This document shows positions 11,485 to 25,092 of a stretch of DNA of 64,000 nucleotides, one piece after another. Under the pieces are notes generated by a model that searched no databases, was not told the origin of the DNA, and saw nothing but the letters and a program-made list of their open reading frames with translations. The position numbers and the translations under genes were made by a program. Every line of letters starts with the position of its first letter. The first letter of the stretch is position 1. This stretch comes from Pseudisothecium myosuroides (taxonomy: Eukaryota; Streptophyta; Bryopsida; Hypnales; Lembophyllaceae): positions 9,736,501 to 9,800,500 of the forward strand of contig OX637288.1 in assembly GCA_951799445.1 (NCBI GenBank). The letters are read 5' to 3'.

Positions 11485-12397
11485 CTCCTGAAGTCTTATT
11501 GGTTCTATGAGGGCCAAAATGCAACTTTGGGTAGGCTCATACGGTCTCAATATCCATCATAATTTCCTAAAACTTTTTATTAAGTTAAAAAAACACATAA
11601 TCTTTTTAAATATATTACTTTTTAATTCAATCAGTGCCTGGAAGCAAAAGTTATGGCACAAAAAGCTAAAAATAGAGGTCAGCAGGCAACTTGAAAAAAA
11701 TCGCAAAAAGTCTAATTAATTTTCAAATTTTTTTTCCTTCAATATTATATTTTTGTCTACATGTAAAGCTTTGATTCATTCTATTTCAACTAGTGATGAG
11801 AAACTTACGGACAATCTTGTTTTGGGGGCAATCTAAGCATGTTCTTGGAAAAAAAAATTTGCCCAACTTAAAATGCTAATATCTTTTAATCCATACAATC
11901 AAATTTGATGAAATTTTTATTACCATTAGAGAAAATGTCAGCCTACGGGAGGGCCGTTCCAAGTTGACATGCCATGCTATTTTATGCATGGCCTGTCAAC
12001 TTAGAAAAGTGCCCTTGGTGAGCAGTTAGAGTGTATGACTGCTCGCCGGAGCAATCAAATTTCACAGATTTTTTTATTTTTTTTTAATTAATTTTTTACT
12101 CGCGAATTTCAGTTCCTGCACCACTGTCACAGCAGAAACTACTACGCGGAAATAGGCCCAAAAACCTTTTTTTTAGCCCCGAAAAACACTATTTCAGGGT
12201 CCTTCGGAGGGTTGTGGAGCAGCCCTCTGAAGACCTGAAATTTTCTCTAATGCATGATCTTAGACAATTGAAGTATAAGATTCTACAATTAGATTCTAAA
12301 AAAATTATTTTTTCTCCTTTCTTGGGCAAATGTAGTAGAAACGACAATTTTGAATGGATTTTTTTCCAGAAAAACAGTGACCTTGGGACTTTAGGGA
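11485..12397. mobile_element. TTAA-flanked element, copy K, interrupted by M2
   Basis: Starts CTCCTGAAG after TTAA (11481-11484) and ends GACTTTAGGGA before TTAA (12398-12401). The internal GTAGGCTCATACGG aligns with GTAGGTACCTACGG of copies B and C. A 319-bp element (11934-12252) is inserted in it; without that, 594 bp remain, so it is also internally deleted. Confidence 0.65.
11934..12252. mobile_element. MITE-like element, CATTAGAG family, copy M2
   Basis: Ends CATTAGAGAAAA / TTTTCTCTAATG, subterminal GGAGGG-type repeats and an AT-rich middle, as in M1. Nested in TTAA element K, so it inserted after that element. Confidence 0.75.
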
Positions 12398-12401
12398 TTA
12401 A

Positions 12402-13287
12402 AAGAACTCATATAATTAAGTTTTTAATGCTATTGTTGTCCTCAAAGAATACTCATATTGTATATAATTACATTTTTGGATACTTTATTGAGAGGGCTGT
12501 GAGAGTTTTGTACATTAAAATCAATTATACACCTTGAAAGTGGACTAAAATGCATTATAAGTGATTATAATCAAGGCCTATTATGCAAGAATTGCATACC
12601 CGGGGACAAAATTGCATGGGACAAATTAAATAAATAAATAATAATAAAATGAAAATGAAAATGAAAATGAAATTGCAATCTTATGTGCAATTATTTGCAA
12701 TTTGACATCTAGGAGAGATCCCTGTTGATTTTTTAAATAACTATGTGAATTAAAAGATAGGGTCCATTTAATTAAAGGGAAAAAAATTATATAATATATA
12801 GGCTACTATAGGATTTATGAAATGCTATATATTCTAATACATACAAATTAGACTATGTAAAAATATTATATAGTAGGAATTTTTATTAATAAGTTAGCCT
12901 TGACAAATAGGGTCTTTGCAAAAAAATTATAGTATGATGAATATCTATAGATATGGACAAATAATTTCATATGGATGAACTCAATCAAAAAAATCTATGA
13001 TGAAAGGTAGTCGATTAAAATTGTGCCATGGTATTAGTAGTGTATATATCAAAAAAATTAAGTATAAAATGTAAGACAATGTTTACAAAGAAGAAAAATT
13101 ATCACATTGCACAAATAGGGAGGTTTACCTTAGTGAGTTTAACATACTGAAAACTATACAACACAAGGATAGAGCTTTTAGTCATTTAACTTCATTCTTT
13201 GAAGCTATATGTGTTATATTGAATGGGATGTTTACATAATAGTTTTAGTGGGGATTGTAAAGCGTTCAATAGTGAACTTATTATTAA
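12402..13287. other. Gene-free AT-rich interval
   Basis: No supported gene. A short GAAAAT tandem (about 12650-12668) and many A/T runs; otherwise nothing recognisable. Confidence 0.6.
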
Positions 13288-14225
13288 CCTCTAAAGGCCG
13301 AAGGATGTTTTAGAAGTAGAAAAGTCCAAAATTTCCAATTTTTGATGCATTGTCCAAAATAAAAAAGTTAAATTTTTTTTGGAATTTCAACCATAAAAAA
13401 GTGCATTAAACAAATATGGCAATTGGTGAAAAAAAATTCAGACCATTTGACCATGTGGATTGAAAGATTATAACATTTGAAGTGGAAAAAAACTTTTTTG
13501 TATTTTTACGAAGTTATAGGGTCAGCAAACTTCGAACCATCTTAGTATAAAGTTTTAACTCTAAATAGAAATGAAGATTTTAACCATTTATAATTATATG
13601 ATGTTAGGTTCACTCATGAAAAATTTTAGAAGCAAATTATGGAGTCTAGCTTACTCTAAATCAATTTGTAATGCAAAGAGGTTAAGTGCATTGGCAATTC
13701 ATTGGTCATTTTTTGATGATTTCTTGTGTAATGAGGAAGTTTTTTACTTAAAATACAAACAATGAAAAATTAGAAACAAACATTTGGAATATGTGGAAAA
13801 AATTTCAAGAACTTTGACTTCAGAGATTCTAAGATAATAGGGCTTGAAGTTAGAATAACATGTTTTTTCTTGAACCCGCTCCAACAAAGCTAACAAAGTC
13901 TGACTACTTTTAGAATGTGATTTGTGAACTAAATTTTTTTTGACAATTGTAGGTCATATTTTATTAGTTAAGTACATGCCAAATTTCAAAAATTGATGAG
14001 GGTTTTTGCAAAAGATGCTCAAATTGTCTGGGCTGCCCAAAAAATTTAGGGTGGCATAACTTTTGATTTGGACACCCGATCGGGAAAAAAAATTGTACTC
14101 TTACCACAAGAGAGTATGTTCATAACTTGACAAAATTTTGTGAACATTTTTTACCAAAATTGACTTCATAGGAACCTACTTGGATTTTCAATTGTCCATT
14201 CAACAGACAATTGACCCTTCAGGGG
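13288..14225. mobile_element. TTAA-flanked element, copy F (938 bp)
   Basis: Begins CCTCTAAAGGCCGAAGG after TTAA (13284-13287) and ends GACCCTTCAGGGG before TAAA (a one-base variant of TTAA). Its interior aligns in reverse with copy G at 25.1-25.9 kb (for example TTTGAAATTTGGCATG in G against CATGCCAAATTTCAAA here). Confidence 0.7.
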
Positions 14226-14569
14226 TAAAAAATACCACTTGGTTAATGGCACTTGAATTGAATTGATTGTTGTTGATTTCATGTGTATACCCTATACATA
14301 TATATAGTAGAGGGAATAGAGAATTTTGTAAAGAAAGGTGGGGTGTAAGAAAAATTTGACACTTAAACTTTATATGTATCATAGCTCTACTTAAAAGATC
14401 ACATGAATGAATTTACAAAAACCATAGAATATTGGAAATATACCCCTCATAGCTTTTTATATCAAAATACTTTCATCTTAAAGAAAAATATATTAAATAT
14501 TATTATTTTAACATTTGGAGCTACATAGCCCCAAATCAAGTACCCTTTTAATTCATGTGTTTATCTTAA

Positions 14570-15345
14570 GCCCTAAAGGCCCAAGGCCTTTTTTCTGCCC
14601 AAAAACACTCAAAACTGTCATTTCTATAGCAAAGAGTAAAAAAATTTGAAAAATGTTTTTTTTGAACATCTAACCATAGGATCTTACACCTATCTAGTAT
14701 GAAAATGTATGGAAAAAAATTCAGAATTTTTGACCGCATAGATTGCAAGATATCTGCGTTTAAAGTGAAAAAAACAAGTTTTTCAGCACATTGCGGGGCT
14801 AGATTTTTTGACTTTAAACATTTTTAATTTAAAATTTTTGCACTACAGCATTTGAAGCTTTAAATCTTTATAGTAGAGAATTGAGTTGAGAGACTAGGAA
14901 AAAAAAATTCAAAAAAACTTAATTATCATTCTTAAAAAAATTATTAAGTAGAAGTAGGTACAAGGTAAAAGGAAAATCTAAAATATTCATATATTTTAGA
15001 TGGAATTAAAATGCACTAATCCCAATGATGAGATTGTTCTAGCAAGTAAACTAAACCATGCAAAAAAAACAAAATTGAAAGATTTGGAAAATTGCATTCA
15101 AAAATGAATCCTACAAGTTATTTTTTTCAAGAAGATGCTCTAACTGCCCAAGAAACAAGAATATCCATAACTTTCTCATAAAAAATCCAAATGAAATGAA
15201 TCAAAGCTTTCCAGATAGACAAATATATAATCTATCAGAAAAAATATTAAAAAAAAAATTCAAATTTTGTTCAATTTTTTTTTGGCTGACCGGGCTACCC
15301 GCCGTCCCCCTATTTTGAGCTTATTTGGTCATAACTATTGTTCCA
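14570..15345. mobile_element. TTAA-flanked element, copy E, truncated
   Basis: Begins GCCCTAAAGGCCCAAGG after TTAA (14566-14569). The sequence is the reverse complement of copies B and C until about 15345 (last shared block TTATTTGGTCATAACT), then diverges, so about 150 bp and the far terminus are missing. Confidence 0.7.
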
Positions 15346-15589
15346 TTGCCATTACAAGTTGCAACTCATAACCTTCTTTCTTTTTTACTTGCTTCTTACA
15401 CTCTTGGATCATGAAGATCAAAGGTTGAGATTGAAAAATGAACAACCAGTTATGTCCGATAATCAATTCGCCGCTAGCATAGCTCATCAGTTATCTAATA
15501 CGTAATCTCACTGGATCCCATTTGAGTACTGATGACTAGCGGGATTTTTTGGACATTTTGAAACGATACCTGCCACAAGCCTTCATAGC

Positions 15590-16478
15590 ACTTGTGCAAT
15601 ACTAAGTCTATCCAAAAGTGCGAAATTTTGCCCAAAAAAATCTTGCTGCCAGTGACATCCTCTCATTGGATGAGGAATGGCATGTTCTTTTCTATAAAGT
15701 ATGAACCTCTACTTTCACGTTACTGGACATTGTCTCAATGCTTGAGTGGTTGGATCTTGGTCAAGTGTGCTCAATCAAAGGTCTAAGTAAGAAGAAGGGA
15801 TTCCTATTGCTAAAGCAACCATACATTATGAAAAATAATATGCCATGTTTCATTGTTTCTACTGTTTTGATAAAGCAAAAGGTGTTTGGTTGCATAACAA
15901 ATCAAAAATCAAGCAGTAGGCCTCGCCAAAGATGTCTAATTGTGCACTTAGAGACTTACCTCGTCTCATCAATCAAGATTGATGTCAAACACTTAGAATG
16001 CTTATGGCTAATTTTCATGTGCATTGTGATACAGTATGAGCATATATATTCAAGTTTGGCTTTGGAAACCGCATTGCTCCAAAGAAAATCCTATTTCAAT
16101 ATAGAATTCAAAGCAAAAAAATTAGGATTTGCTCACAAACACCATCATTGGACAAAAGAAAATTGGAACAAAGTTATCTGGACTAATGTATCATCCTTTG
16201 AGCTTGGAAAGAACTCTTGGCAAATTAGAGTATGGCGGAAGGAATATGAAAAATATGTATGGAATTGTCTAGTGCCTAATTTTAAGTCCGGCCAAATATT
16301 TGTGGTGGTTTGGGCTGCCTTTACAGAAAGCCATTTTCTAATCATCATGCTTCAAAGTGAAAGAAAAGCAACTGATTTTGTTCATAACATTTACGAAGGC
16401 ACCATTAGAGCAAAATTGGGGTCTAGGGATGCCCAAATTGAAAGGCTCCGTTGTAGCAAATGCCCTTGCAAAAATTAG
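15590..16478 (+). pseudogene. Decayed Tc1/mariner-type transposase
   Basis: A 246-codon ORF (ATG 15738, stop at 16478) plus an out-of-frame upstream piece (15592-15786) resemble Tc1/mariner transposases of the kind common in fungi. Recognisable blocks: SRPRQR (HTH linker-like, about residue 60), FAHKHHHWTKENWNKVIWT (131-149), VWRKEYEKY, NFKSGQIFVVVWAAF and ERKATDFVHNIYEG. The catalytic aspartate in the usual WTDES context is Asn150 here (WTNVSSF), and the third catalytic region is lost because the frame ends early. It is therefore inactive. I found no inverted termini around it. A repeat shared with 6755-6990 follows directly. Confidence 0.75.
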
Positions 16479-16527
16479 GAAGAAAATGTAAGCTGTAATT
16501 TTGACCAAGGGTGGCAATACTAGATGG

Positions 16528-16760
16528 GAGATAGTGTATAGAAAAGATCGAAATTGTTGTATGATTTTAAATTTTACATATACATATACATATATATATA
16601 ATACTCAAGTACTCTTCACTACAATTTGAATGCAATTTGTAGTTTGGAAATCCTTCCATTTCCAAATATGCTGAAGCCGCTTCTTGAAGTTCATGAACTT
16701 TCTGTTGAAACCTATTGCGAACAAAATTTGTAAGATTATTGGACCCAATTGTACATGTAG
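16528..16760 (+). repeat. Dispersed repeat paired with 6755-6990
   Basis: See the partner entry. It lies immediately after the transposase remnant and contains a short TATACATA microsatellite. Confidence 0.5.
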
Positions 16761-18754
16761 TTGTAAGGCCTTCTTTTTGGTGCAAAACAACTCTTACAAA
16801 TGCAGGTACAGCTCAAGAACCAACACCCATCACAAATGACCTTACAATGACAATATTCAAAGCACTTGCCAATAATCAAACCCAAACATTTTGATATGAA
16901 AGCTGAAACAGCAAGAAGTTGGAAAAGCAAGTGATGGTCCTCCACATAATATTAGTATATTCCATAACATTGTTAACATTTGCTAGGGGGTTCTCTTTAG
17001 CTCCCCCCAGACCCGAAACCCCCTAGCGTTGAAAAACTCTTTGAACCTCGCGACTTGTGCTAATATGTGTGCTCACAACAATGCAACCACTCAAAGCAGC
17101 TTAGCCAGACTTGCCAGACCCAATCAAATGGAAGGGGATTATAACTTAATCCCCTCCTCTGACATCCCATGCATCCCGAGGGGGATTATCCCTCCTCTGA
17201 CAAGGGTGGAATCCCCCAGGTTAACAATGTTATGTCTTAGTTAATAAGTTTTGGTTTATAAGGGTGTAGAGAGGGTAGAAGTTAGATTCAGTTGCCATTC
17301 CGTGAGAGACGAGCAAAGGCAAGTTAGGCAACGCCATGTTGCACAAGTATTATGTAATCCTACTGCCACTTTGCCAAATCCCACCAGCTAGAGAAAATTT
17401 GTACAATAAGGATGATGTCATATGTTCATCATCTAGACAATTCCAATTTGAGACAATGAGGCCTCTGGGAGAAGTGTTGTGGAGCAAGAACCTTCCAACC
17501 AAAAACCTTTGGAAGAATTTTGTTGCCCATGGCAAGACCCATCAGCTACTTTATCATATGCATGTGCTTCCTTCCTGCCTCTCTAGTGTGAAATCCAAAT
17601 TGCATTTGCGACCAGTCACAATTAAAAAAAATGTACTTACCATATGTCTTCAACCTCTCATGTGAAGTGCCCTCATCAAATTGCTTTCAGCATCACAGCC
17701 CTAATTCAGTAGTGGCACAACCTCTCAACGACAGTGCAACTTTGCACTTTGCACTAACCTTAATCTCCATCGTTTCAAACAACCGTACGCGAGGGTCACT
17801 TTCGGCAAAGAAGTGCTGAGATTAAATTCCCACATCACCCTGAACCAATCACAGGACGACAAAGTGGCAATTATGACAAAATTACTTAATCTGACCCTTC
17901 AGTAGGATAAACAGAACATCAAAGAAACTCCGAAAGCACACCAAGTACCAAATGAAAAGCATCCAGGACTCGAGAACACCAACAGTGGCTCTTCGGAGAT
18001 ACAAAATTTTGAAACCCATCATATTTCGTTGAAATACAAAAAAATCACAAAACCAATGGCCTGACTTAAGTCTAAGCATGTAAATTGCTGCACAGCAGAG
18101 TGCAACTGTGAGCACAATACGGATAGGGGAATTTCCGCCAGTCCAGTGAGGCGTATTTCAAGGACCAACACTAAAGGACCTCTCCAAATGACTTCCACCG
18201 CAGCTTAAATAGAGTATGGCAGCAGTAAATCTACATTGACATTCTCCTGCGTTGATATGGAGCAGATGAAAACATTCTATGATATTTCAATACCTAAAAA
18301 TGCAGTAGAGACAGGGATTAGCTCACACAGCTAAATAGCCTGTTGTTGGCAAAAAATCTCTGTGCTCCTGCCAATGATCACTGTCTCCCTCCTTGCGAAA
18401 AATAATGTCTTGCCTAATACAAGCCTTTCAGGTCTGCCTCAAATGATATACGGCATATATGTTCTCAATGGCTCCAGTTTGTTGCCTTGAATTAATCTGC
18501 ATTCTGAGGTCTGCATAGAATTATGTGGTACGAATCAGTACGTCCTACTTCGCTCAGAAAGGGCACAATTGTCACTAAATCTGTAGCCCGGTCATAAAGT
18601 AATGATGGAAGACAGCGTCCCCCAGTCAATCTCTTGCCCAATTGAGGACAAGCATAAATCTCAAAATCATTTAGCTCCTGCGACGTCCTGTCCATAGCTA
18701 TATTCCGTGACCCATGCCATGCCTGCTGCATGTTGTCTTTCCAATTGAGCACAT
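16761..18754. other. Interval without recognised gene; 3' flank of the hydrolase gene
   Basis: A short inverted repeat CTAGGGGGTT / AACCCCCTAG surrounds about 16984-17027. From about 17900 the sequence is less AT-rich and may include 3' UTR of the minus-strand hydrolase gene ending at 18755. No further coding sequence is supported. Confidence 0.45.
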
Positions 18755-21700
18755 TCAAGCCTCGACAGTCAAATCCTCTCGAACATTAATCGATGCTACC
18801 CTATCGTCCATCCACTCAATAATGTCTTGAATAATTTCGAACTTCTCAGGCTCAAATAAAATATCATGCAATAGGCCTGTGTAGAGCTTGATGTTCTTAT
18901 GCGAGGATGATGCTTGGTCGTATAGCTCTTGAGAGCCCGTGGGATCCGTGACCTGATCATCAGACCCATGAAGAACCAAAAAGGGGACATTCACAGTCTT
19001 CAGATTCTTGAGCAAGAAGTAGCTCAATCGCAGTATTTCCGTTCCTGTTCGGACACGAATGGATCCTGTGTAAACCAATGGGTCCGTATACTTCGTCACG
19101 AGAGCAGCTGGATCACGGCAAACGGCCAGTTTTCTATTTGCCCCTCGAAACTGGTATCTTGGCAGTAGGACAGAGAAAAGTGGAGCAACTGCCTGAAGAA
19201 AGATGAAATATACACTTCAGTACATCCAACATCAAAAACATGGAGTAACGAAAACTTTGCTAAAGACGAGAAATTGATAATTTAAAATCTAAGCAGAAGA
19301 GTAATCCAATACCCCAATCACTGGATGTGCAGGCTTGACTCGGACAGCCGGCGACGTCAAGATGATCCCTCCTCCTTCCAAAGACTCAACGACGTCAGAT
19401 TGAAACGCGGCCTGCCAATAGATCAACCAAGGAAAGCCAAATGCCAACCAAATGTCAGCTACACAAACAGATTTATTGACAATACATAAATGTATTGTAC
19501 TACATTGAAAGCAGGAACACGACTTGAAATGCCATAGCTACTCTGAAAGACGAAGGGAGGAGTTTACCTTTAAGGCAACTGCACCACCCGTTGAGTGTCC
19601 ATATATGAAGCACGGAAGGCCTGGGAATTCAGCTCTTACCCGTTGAATATACTCTTGCTGTACAAATTCAATATTACAATCAGTGATCGCTCAAGAAAAC
19701 GATTCTCTAGATAAGCAATAAATTCAAGATAGACGTCTCTACACGACTGCAATTCTAAGAATACGGAGACACTTTTGTGCATAGAGATCCACGGAAAGTA
19801 TCGTACAGTATCGGCAACAACGTGATCAAGCGATTCCACATATCCATGCAATCCGTCACTTCCTCCGTGTCCTGCATCCAATCAAACCTCTCCATAAGTC
19901 ACTCTGACAAGCACTCAATAGATTGAGACATCAGTATATAGAGCGGGGGTTGGGGTTGGGGTTGGAATTATGACTTACAAAACTAGCGCCCTAAAACACA
20001 ACAAGGGCAAAAATATCAACCCACGCAATACCAACATCGCATATAAAGAGATCTCGAGATAGAAAAGGAGAAAAAAAGAATACCGATCCAGTCCATCCCA
20101 AATACTCCGTAACCTTGAGCGTTGAGATGCATAGCGAATTCAGCATAACGCCCACTGCGTCATGGCACGAGCAAAACAAACAAACAAACAAACAAGCATT
20201 AGAGAAGTTGAACAAGTAAGCGTGCAAACATGCACAATGCAGATACAATAATCTCAAAAATTAATATCTTCAAATCGACATTAAAACCAGGATGAATATT
20301 TGAGCAGGCCACCATACCTGTGCTCATTGAGCCCATGCAAGAGAATCACCAGTGCTCTGCATGTGCAAATCAAAAAATAACGCAACGTCAGAATCACCAG
20401 CATTCGAACACTGAAAAATTACCAAAAGATGTGCTTAAACAGCGCCCGTTGCCCAAGTACAAAATGTGTTCAATATCCACATGAGCTGGAGGAGAAACCA
20501 CTCAAGAAACGAAGCCCAGAATTAGTACATGCATTTGCTAGGTAGCTTTTTCCGGGAATATTCTGTCCGAAGCAGATCTATAAGACTCTAAGAACCTCCG
20601 TAGGCATTCGTTATTTTTGCACATGCTTGCGAACAGAATGAAGACGAAGAAGGTAAGAAAAAGAAACTCAGGAGAGTCCGGGATCCTGTAGCATCATCGC
20701 CTTGGTTGCCGAATCCACGTCTAAAGCAAACTCCAAGTAGCAAAAATACCAAGATCAACTTTTTCCTTACTTCTTTTTCTTTTATGGGTAGTCATTGTTG
20801 ACTTCATCATCGTGCCGCTTTCCCCCAACCAATTTCCGTACTTCGTGTCACATACACAGTACACGTGTCACACGTATAGTGTAAACAATGACAACATGAG
20901 AACGGAAGACCGAGTACAATGAGCACCCCTAACCTTTACGCACGATAGTAAAGACCGCTTGACATATTCTCCTTCAAACCTAGTTTGACATAACTTAAAG
21001 TTGTTATCCTGGCACTGCTGATCTATTTAATCAAAATGCACCCCTGTCTAAGATTTCATGGTGGTCATATAAGGGTCAGAGGCGATTTTTAAAGTCCCTA
21101 CCATACCACTACATGGCACCTCCGAAATAGCTCCTGACAATCTGGAGCTGCGTAACTACAGGAGAAGACACAAGCAGGTCCAAATGTCGGGTACTCTCAA
21201 AACAGATTGTAGCAGGCCTTCTAGAGCAAAAGACCGAAGCCTACAATCTGTCTGTGCATGCATCGAAAAATCCTTTTAATAGGGCAATTAGATGAAATTA
21301 TATCCTTCTGATCTCTCAAATACTTGCTCGAAAGGGGATGTAACCAATTTTACGTCACCGCAACGAAATTCTCTCTCTCGTCGCACATGACCTAAATTTT
21401 TGACAATCATGATTCCCTAGCCAGTATCGAATCATAGTATCTTAATATCTTACTTAGGAATATGAATCCTCCAGGTAATGTAATAACACCTAAACGACCA
21501 AGAATCCCAAATTTGACCTCATGTTTTTTCAGGATTTTTGGAACTCTGTTTGTCCCATTCTATTGATTTATTGACAAGCACATGCAATCTTCTTCACTAA
21601 TTGTGGAGATATAAAATTTGGCCAAAAAAATTTACTCCTCTTACCAATATGATCAATCCATTTGATCATTCTAAAACCATGAAATCGCAATGCTTCAGGA

Positions 21701-22300
21701 CTTAACCTAAAAAACTGCAAGAAAGAAATGGCAGAGAAAAAAAAGCATTCAAGCAGGAGAATATTTTACTTACTTCAAATCCACGTCAGGATTGGCCGGC
21801 GTCCACGACTGCGTGAAGATCGTTTGCCCTCGCGCATTCACGAACGGCACCACCTTCCGCTGCGTGTCCTCGGAATCCTCCAGAATCCTCTCCATGGCTA
21901 ACTCTCGCCTCTTCTGCACTTCGTTAATCTCCCTAACGCTCCGTCCAAACCGTGGGAACCACAGCAACGGCAACCTGGGCTGCGACGCCGTGGAGGATCC
22001 TTCCCCGTCCTCCTCGTCCTCCACGCTCTGCTGAGAGGACGACTCGTCCCCTTCCTCCCCCTTCTTCAGCGTGGCTAGCCGGACGGCATTCAAATGAAAC
22101 GACGCCGGCGCCATGGCGGACAGCGAATTGAACGCCATCGCCAGACGCCGCAACGCACGGAGAGGGAAGGAGCCTAACAAGAACGGGCTGAAGTAGTGCA
22201 TCACGGAAGTGGAGGGAGAATGGTGACTCTCCATCCGTATCGCACTCTCGGCAGCTGCGTTCCCCGCGTACACAGTCCTCGGCGCCGCCATGAGAGACAT
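18755..22300 (-). CDS. Alpha/beta hydrolase, monoacylglycerol lipase / caffeoylshikimate esterase type
   Basis: Seven exons join in frame: 22300-21774, 20356-20318, 20154-20084, 19871-19807, 19657-19568, 19411-19313 and 19192-18755, giving 442 aa. Signature blocks in order: HGLNEHSGRY oxyanion-loop region (from His183), DWIGHGGSDGLHGY, nucleophile motif GHSTGG with Ser256, LHGSDDQVTDP with the acid, and GLLHDILFEPE with the catalytic His, matching the serine-hydrolase triad of plant MAGL/CSE-like enzymes. Likely activity is hydrolysis of monoacylglycerols or lysophospholipids; caffeoylshikimate cannot be excluded. An N-terminal extension of about 170 residues, low-complexity and acidic near 80-105, precedes the catalytic domain and could target a plastid. 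Intron 1 (about 1.4 kb) carries a putative TTAA element. Confidence 0.93.
21487..21701. mobile_element. Possible short TTAA element, copy O, in hydrolase intron 1
   Basis: CACCTAAACGACCAAG at the left resembles the CCCCTAAAGGACCAAG end, and TGCTTCAGGAC followed by TTAA (21702-21705) resembles the right end. The left flank is ATAA rather than TTAA, so this is a weaker member. Confidence 0.4.
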
Positions 22301-23251
22301 CGAGAATCAAATCAACTCTGCCGAAATTCAAACCCCAAGACCCAAAATTCAAATCCCTGTGTCCCTCACAAACACTAATCTCAAAAACTCCGCCAGGGAC
22401 GTCGCCGTCACCCCATACCCCGCCCAAATTCAAAAACCCCAACCCAAATTCCCCGCCAAACACAAACGAATTGAAACCACCCCACCCAAATGTTTCAAAA
22501 CAAGCGCAGATCCAAACCCTACGTCCGCTTCCGCAAACGTCTAACTAAGACCAACCCACCTCTCAAGATTCCGACAATGCCCAAATGCACACAACCTTCG
22601 GCACAAGCAAAACTGAAAATGCGCACCACGGCGACACTCAATTGAAATGCGTGTACAGTACAATTGAATCTTCCTCGAGAATTCTCAGTTGCGGCCCAAA
22701 TAACTTCCTGAAAACGACTGTTGAAAGAGTTTTGTGCAGTTTCGAACGGCGTTTCAAGAAAGGAAGAGAGCGGCTGAGAGTGATGCAGGCTGGTTTGGTG
22801 GCTGCGAGACAAAGCTACGTTATGTTTTACTACTGCAGGGGCGCTGAATCTGAGGCTAACTTACGGAATGGGCGAAAAATGGGCTACGGAACTGTCCTGC
22901 GGCTCGGACATGGTGGAGCGCACGACAAGGAAGCTTCGACGGGACTCGACCTTATTACCGGGTGACCTATGACCGTGACAAGGATGAATGCATGGATGGA
23001 TGATTATCGTCCGGTGCGGGAAATCATCCGTGTGAGTAGGGTTCCTCAATCCTCACCGTCGGTTTGGACTTTTGGATGAACGTCTGCGGGTCGTTGATGT
23101 ATGACGCATGGATGAGTCAGGATGAGGGTGAGACCGTGAGAGTGGACTCGCTGTGATTGGCTTATTCCCTGTCCGCAATTATAGGGGGAATTGACGGCTG
23201 AGTCGGTGACACGTGCTTGGTGGAGTAGGTACTTGGTTCTCAGCCACAGGC

Positions 23252-23282
<31 letters not shown>

Positions 23283-23456
23283 AAACAAATGAAACAAGTT
23301 CCATTGCAAAGAGGTAAAATACAAAGCCCATCAGCCACAAGTGGCATGACGGAGAGAACCAAGAGGGATTTTTAGTTTCCATTTCCCAAGGTACATGGAT
23401 TTGTGGTATTAGCCTTTAGCTACAAAATTAGTTCCACCATTGACCACTCCTTGGTG
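22301..23456. other. Upstream region of the hydrolase gene
   Basis: Contains the likely 5' UTR and promoter of the minus-strand gene. A 126-codon plus-strand ORF (22585-22965) has no recognisable family. A T26 tract lies at 23257-23282. Confidence 0.45.
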
Positions 23457-23575
23457 AACTATTGTATGTGATGGTCTGATTCGGCACTCGGGTGTTGAAA
23501 TTAAATTTCCACATCAGATCCTCAAGTGTCCATGTCACCTCACACCATTTAAAGGAGACGACCCATTTCCGATCA
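23457..23575. repeat. Dispersed repeat S, copy 1
   Basis: Contains CTGATTCGGCACTCGGGTG and GTCCATGTCACCTCACACCAT; the same blocks occur at 54225-54330 and, inverted, in the bounded insertion 45345-45497. Confidence 0.65.
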
Positions 23576-25092
23576 CTTAAGCAATTCAGCATATCTGGTG
23601 TATGGATATGGTGAAGGGAAAAATTTCCTCCGTTTAGAGAAATAGATTTAAAAAGGATTCCATATTTGGCAAAAAAATACAAAATTTATTTCAAAATGGT
23701 GGAATTTGGCTACATAGTGCAAATCAAGAAAAAAAATTTCTAAAAGTATACAAATTGTAGATGGAACACATCATTTCTTTATTCAAATGTGGTGACAACA
23801 TCCTACTTTTGAAAAAAATTGGATGCAGCAAGATTATTTTTTACCATTAAAAATTGGAAAATATTTTGAAGGATCTTTCAAATTTGTCAGTTTTCAAAAT
23901 TACTACAAATAAAATCCCTAGCTAAAGGATTTTGTTATTAATTATGCATCAAAGCATGCATAAGGTTAATTGCTTTATTTTATTTTTTCCATTTAAAAAA
24001 ATATTAAGATGATAATTTCTTCTATTTTATTACATATATATTTTTTATTTTAATATTTATGAAACTTAAGGCACAGTTTCATTTTTTGAGTTCTTATTAC
24101 AAGCTTTTTTTCCTTCAAATTTGAAAATTTTCTTTGTATTTTTTCCACAAATGCAAAAAATTCTAGTGAAGTATGGGATACCATTGTTCCAAGATGCTCT
24201 AATCTTTCTATTTTTATTTCATATTGCATACAAACAAAAGTTAGAGTATTCATTGCAAAGTAAATTATTCAGTATCTTCTACCAATACAAATAGAGATGG
24301 CAAGTGATACCTTTCAAAGATAGAATAAATATACTTCAATGTTTCTTAGCATTATAGAAAGAAAGGCTATTTTGTAGTATAAACACTTGGACACCTAGGT
24401 AATTAATCACTTAACGTTGAAACATATGACTGATATGTTCATTCCTAGTTACCTGATATGCAATAAGCAATAATTCTACTTAAGGGGGTGTTGTTATGTA
24501 TGACTGAGAGATGGGCTACAATGTGATGTATAAGGGAATTGCACTTAACCTTGTAATTATGAGGACACTCCAGACCTAAAAGGCCTAATGGATGACTGTA
24601 GAAATGAAGAATGCATCTATTGGTTCAATAATTGGAGTATTTTAGTGACTACCTTATCATGCGGATTAACCTTTAAGAGTTAAATTCTTCTGAATAAGCA
24701 TTTTGAACATGGCTCCATTATTGCACTATCAAAGTTTTTGTTGGTTTTTGTTGGAAGAAAAGTAGAGATCCTAAAATTTCTTAGCAAGCATTTTTGGGAC
24801 ATTGTATGAATAAACTATGATTTTATAAAGTGATGAAAATAGGTGAATTTATAATTGCACTTAGACTCTCGTGAATAGAGGTTGCACATTTTATGCAAGC
24901 ATCTATTGGGGTAGGTTTTGTAAACATCTTATAGTGAGGTACAATTAAGGTAATTGACCCTCATTCATGCAAATTTTTTGAAGACATTTGTAGAATCTTG
25001 TATGAACAAATTCTCATTTACATTAACTCTTTAGAGGTTGGAGTTTCTCTCTCCCTAACCATGACCATGTTTGTGACGCTTGACTATTTTAA
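23576..25092. other. Gene-free AT-rich interval
   Basis: No supported gene. A segment around 24600-24680 shares GAAATGAAGAATGCA and CTATTGGTTCAA with 7525-7925 and 51470-51540. Otherwise A/T-rich sequence without recognised structure. Confidence 0.5.
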
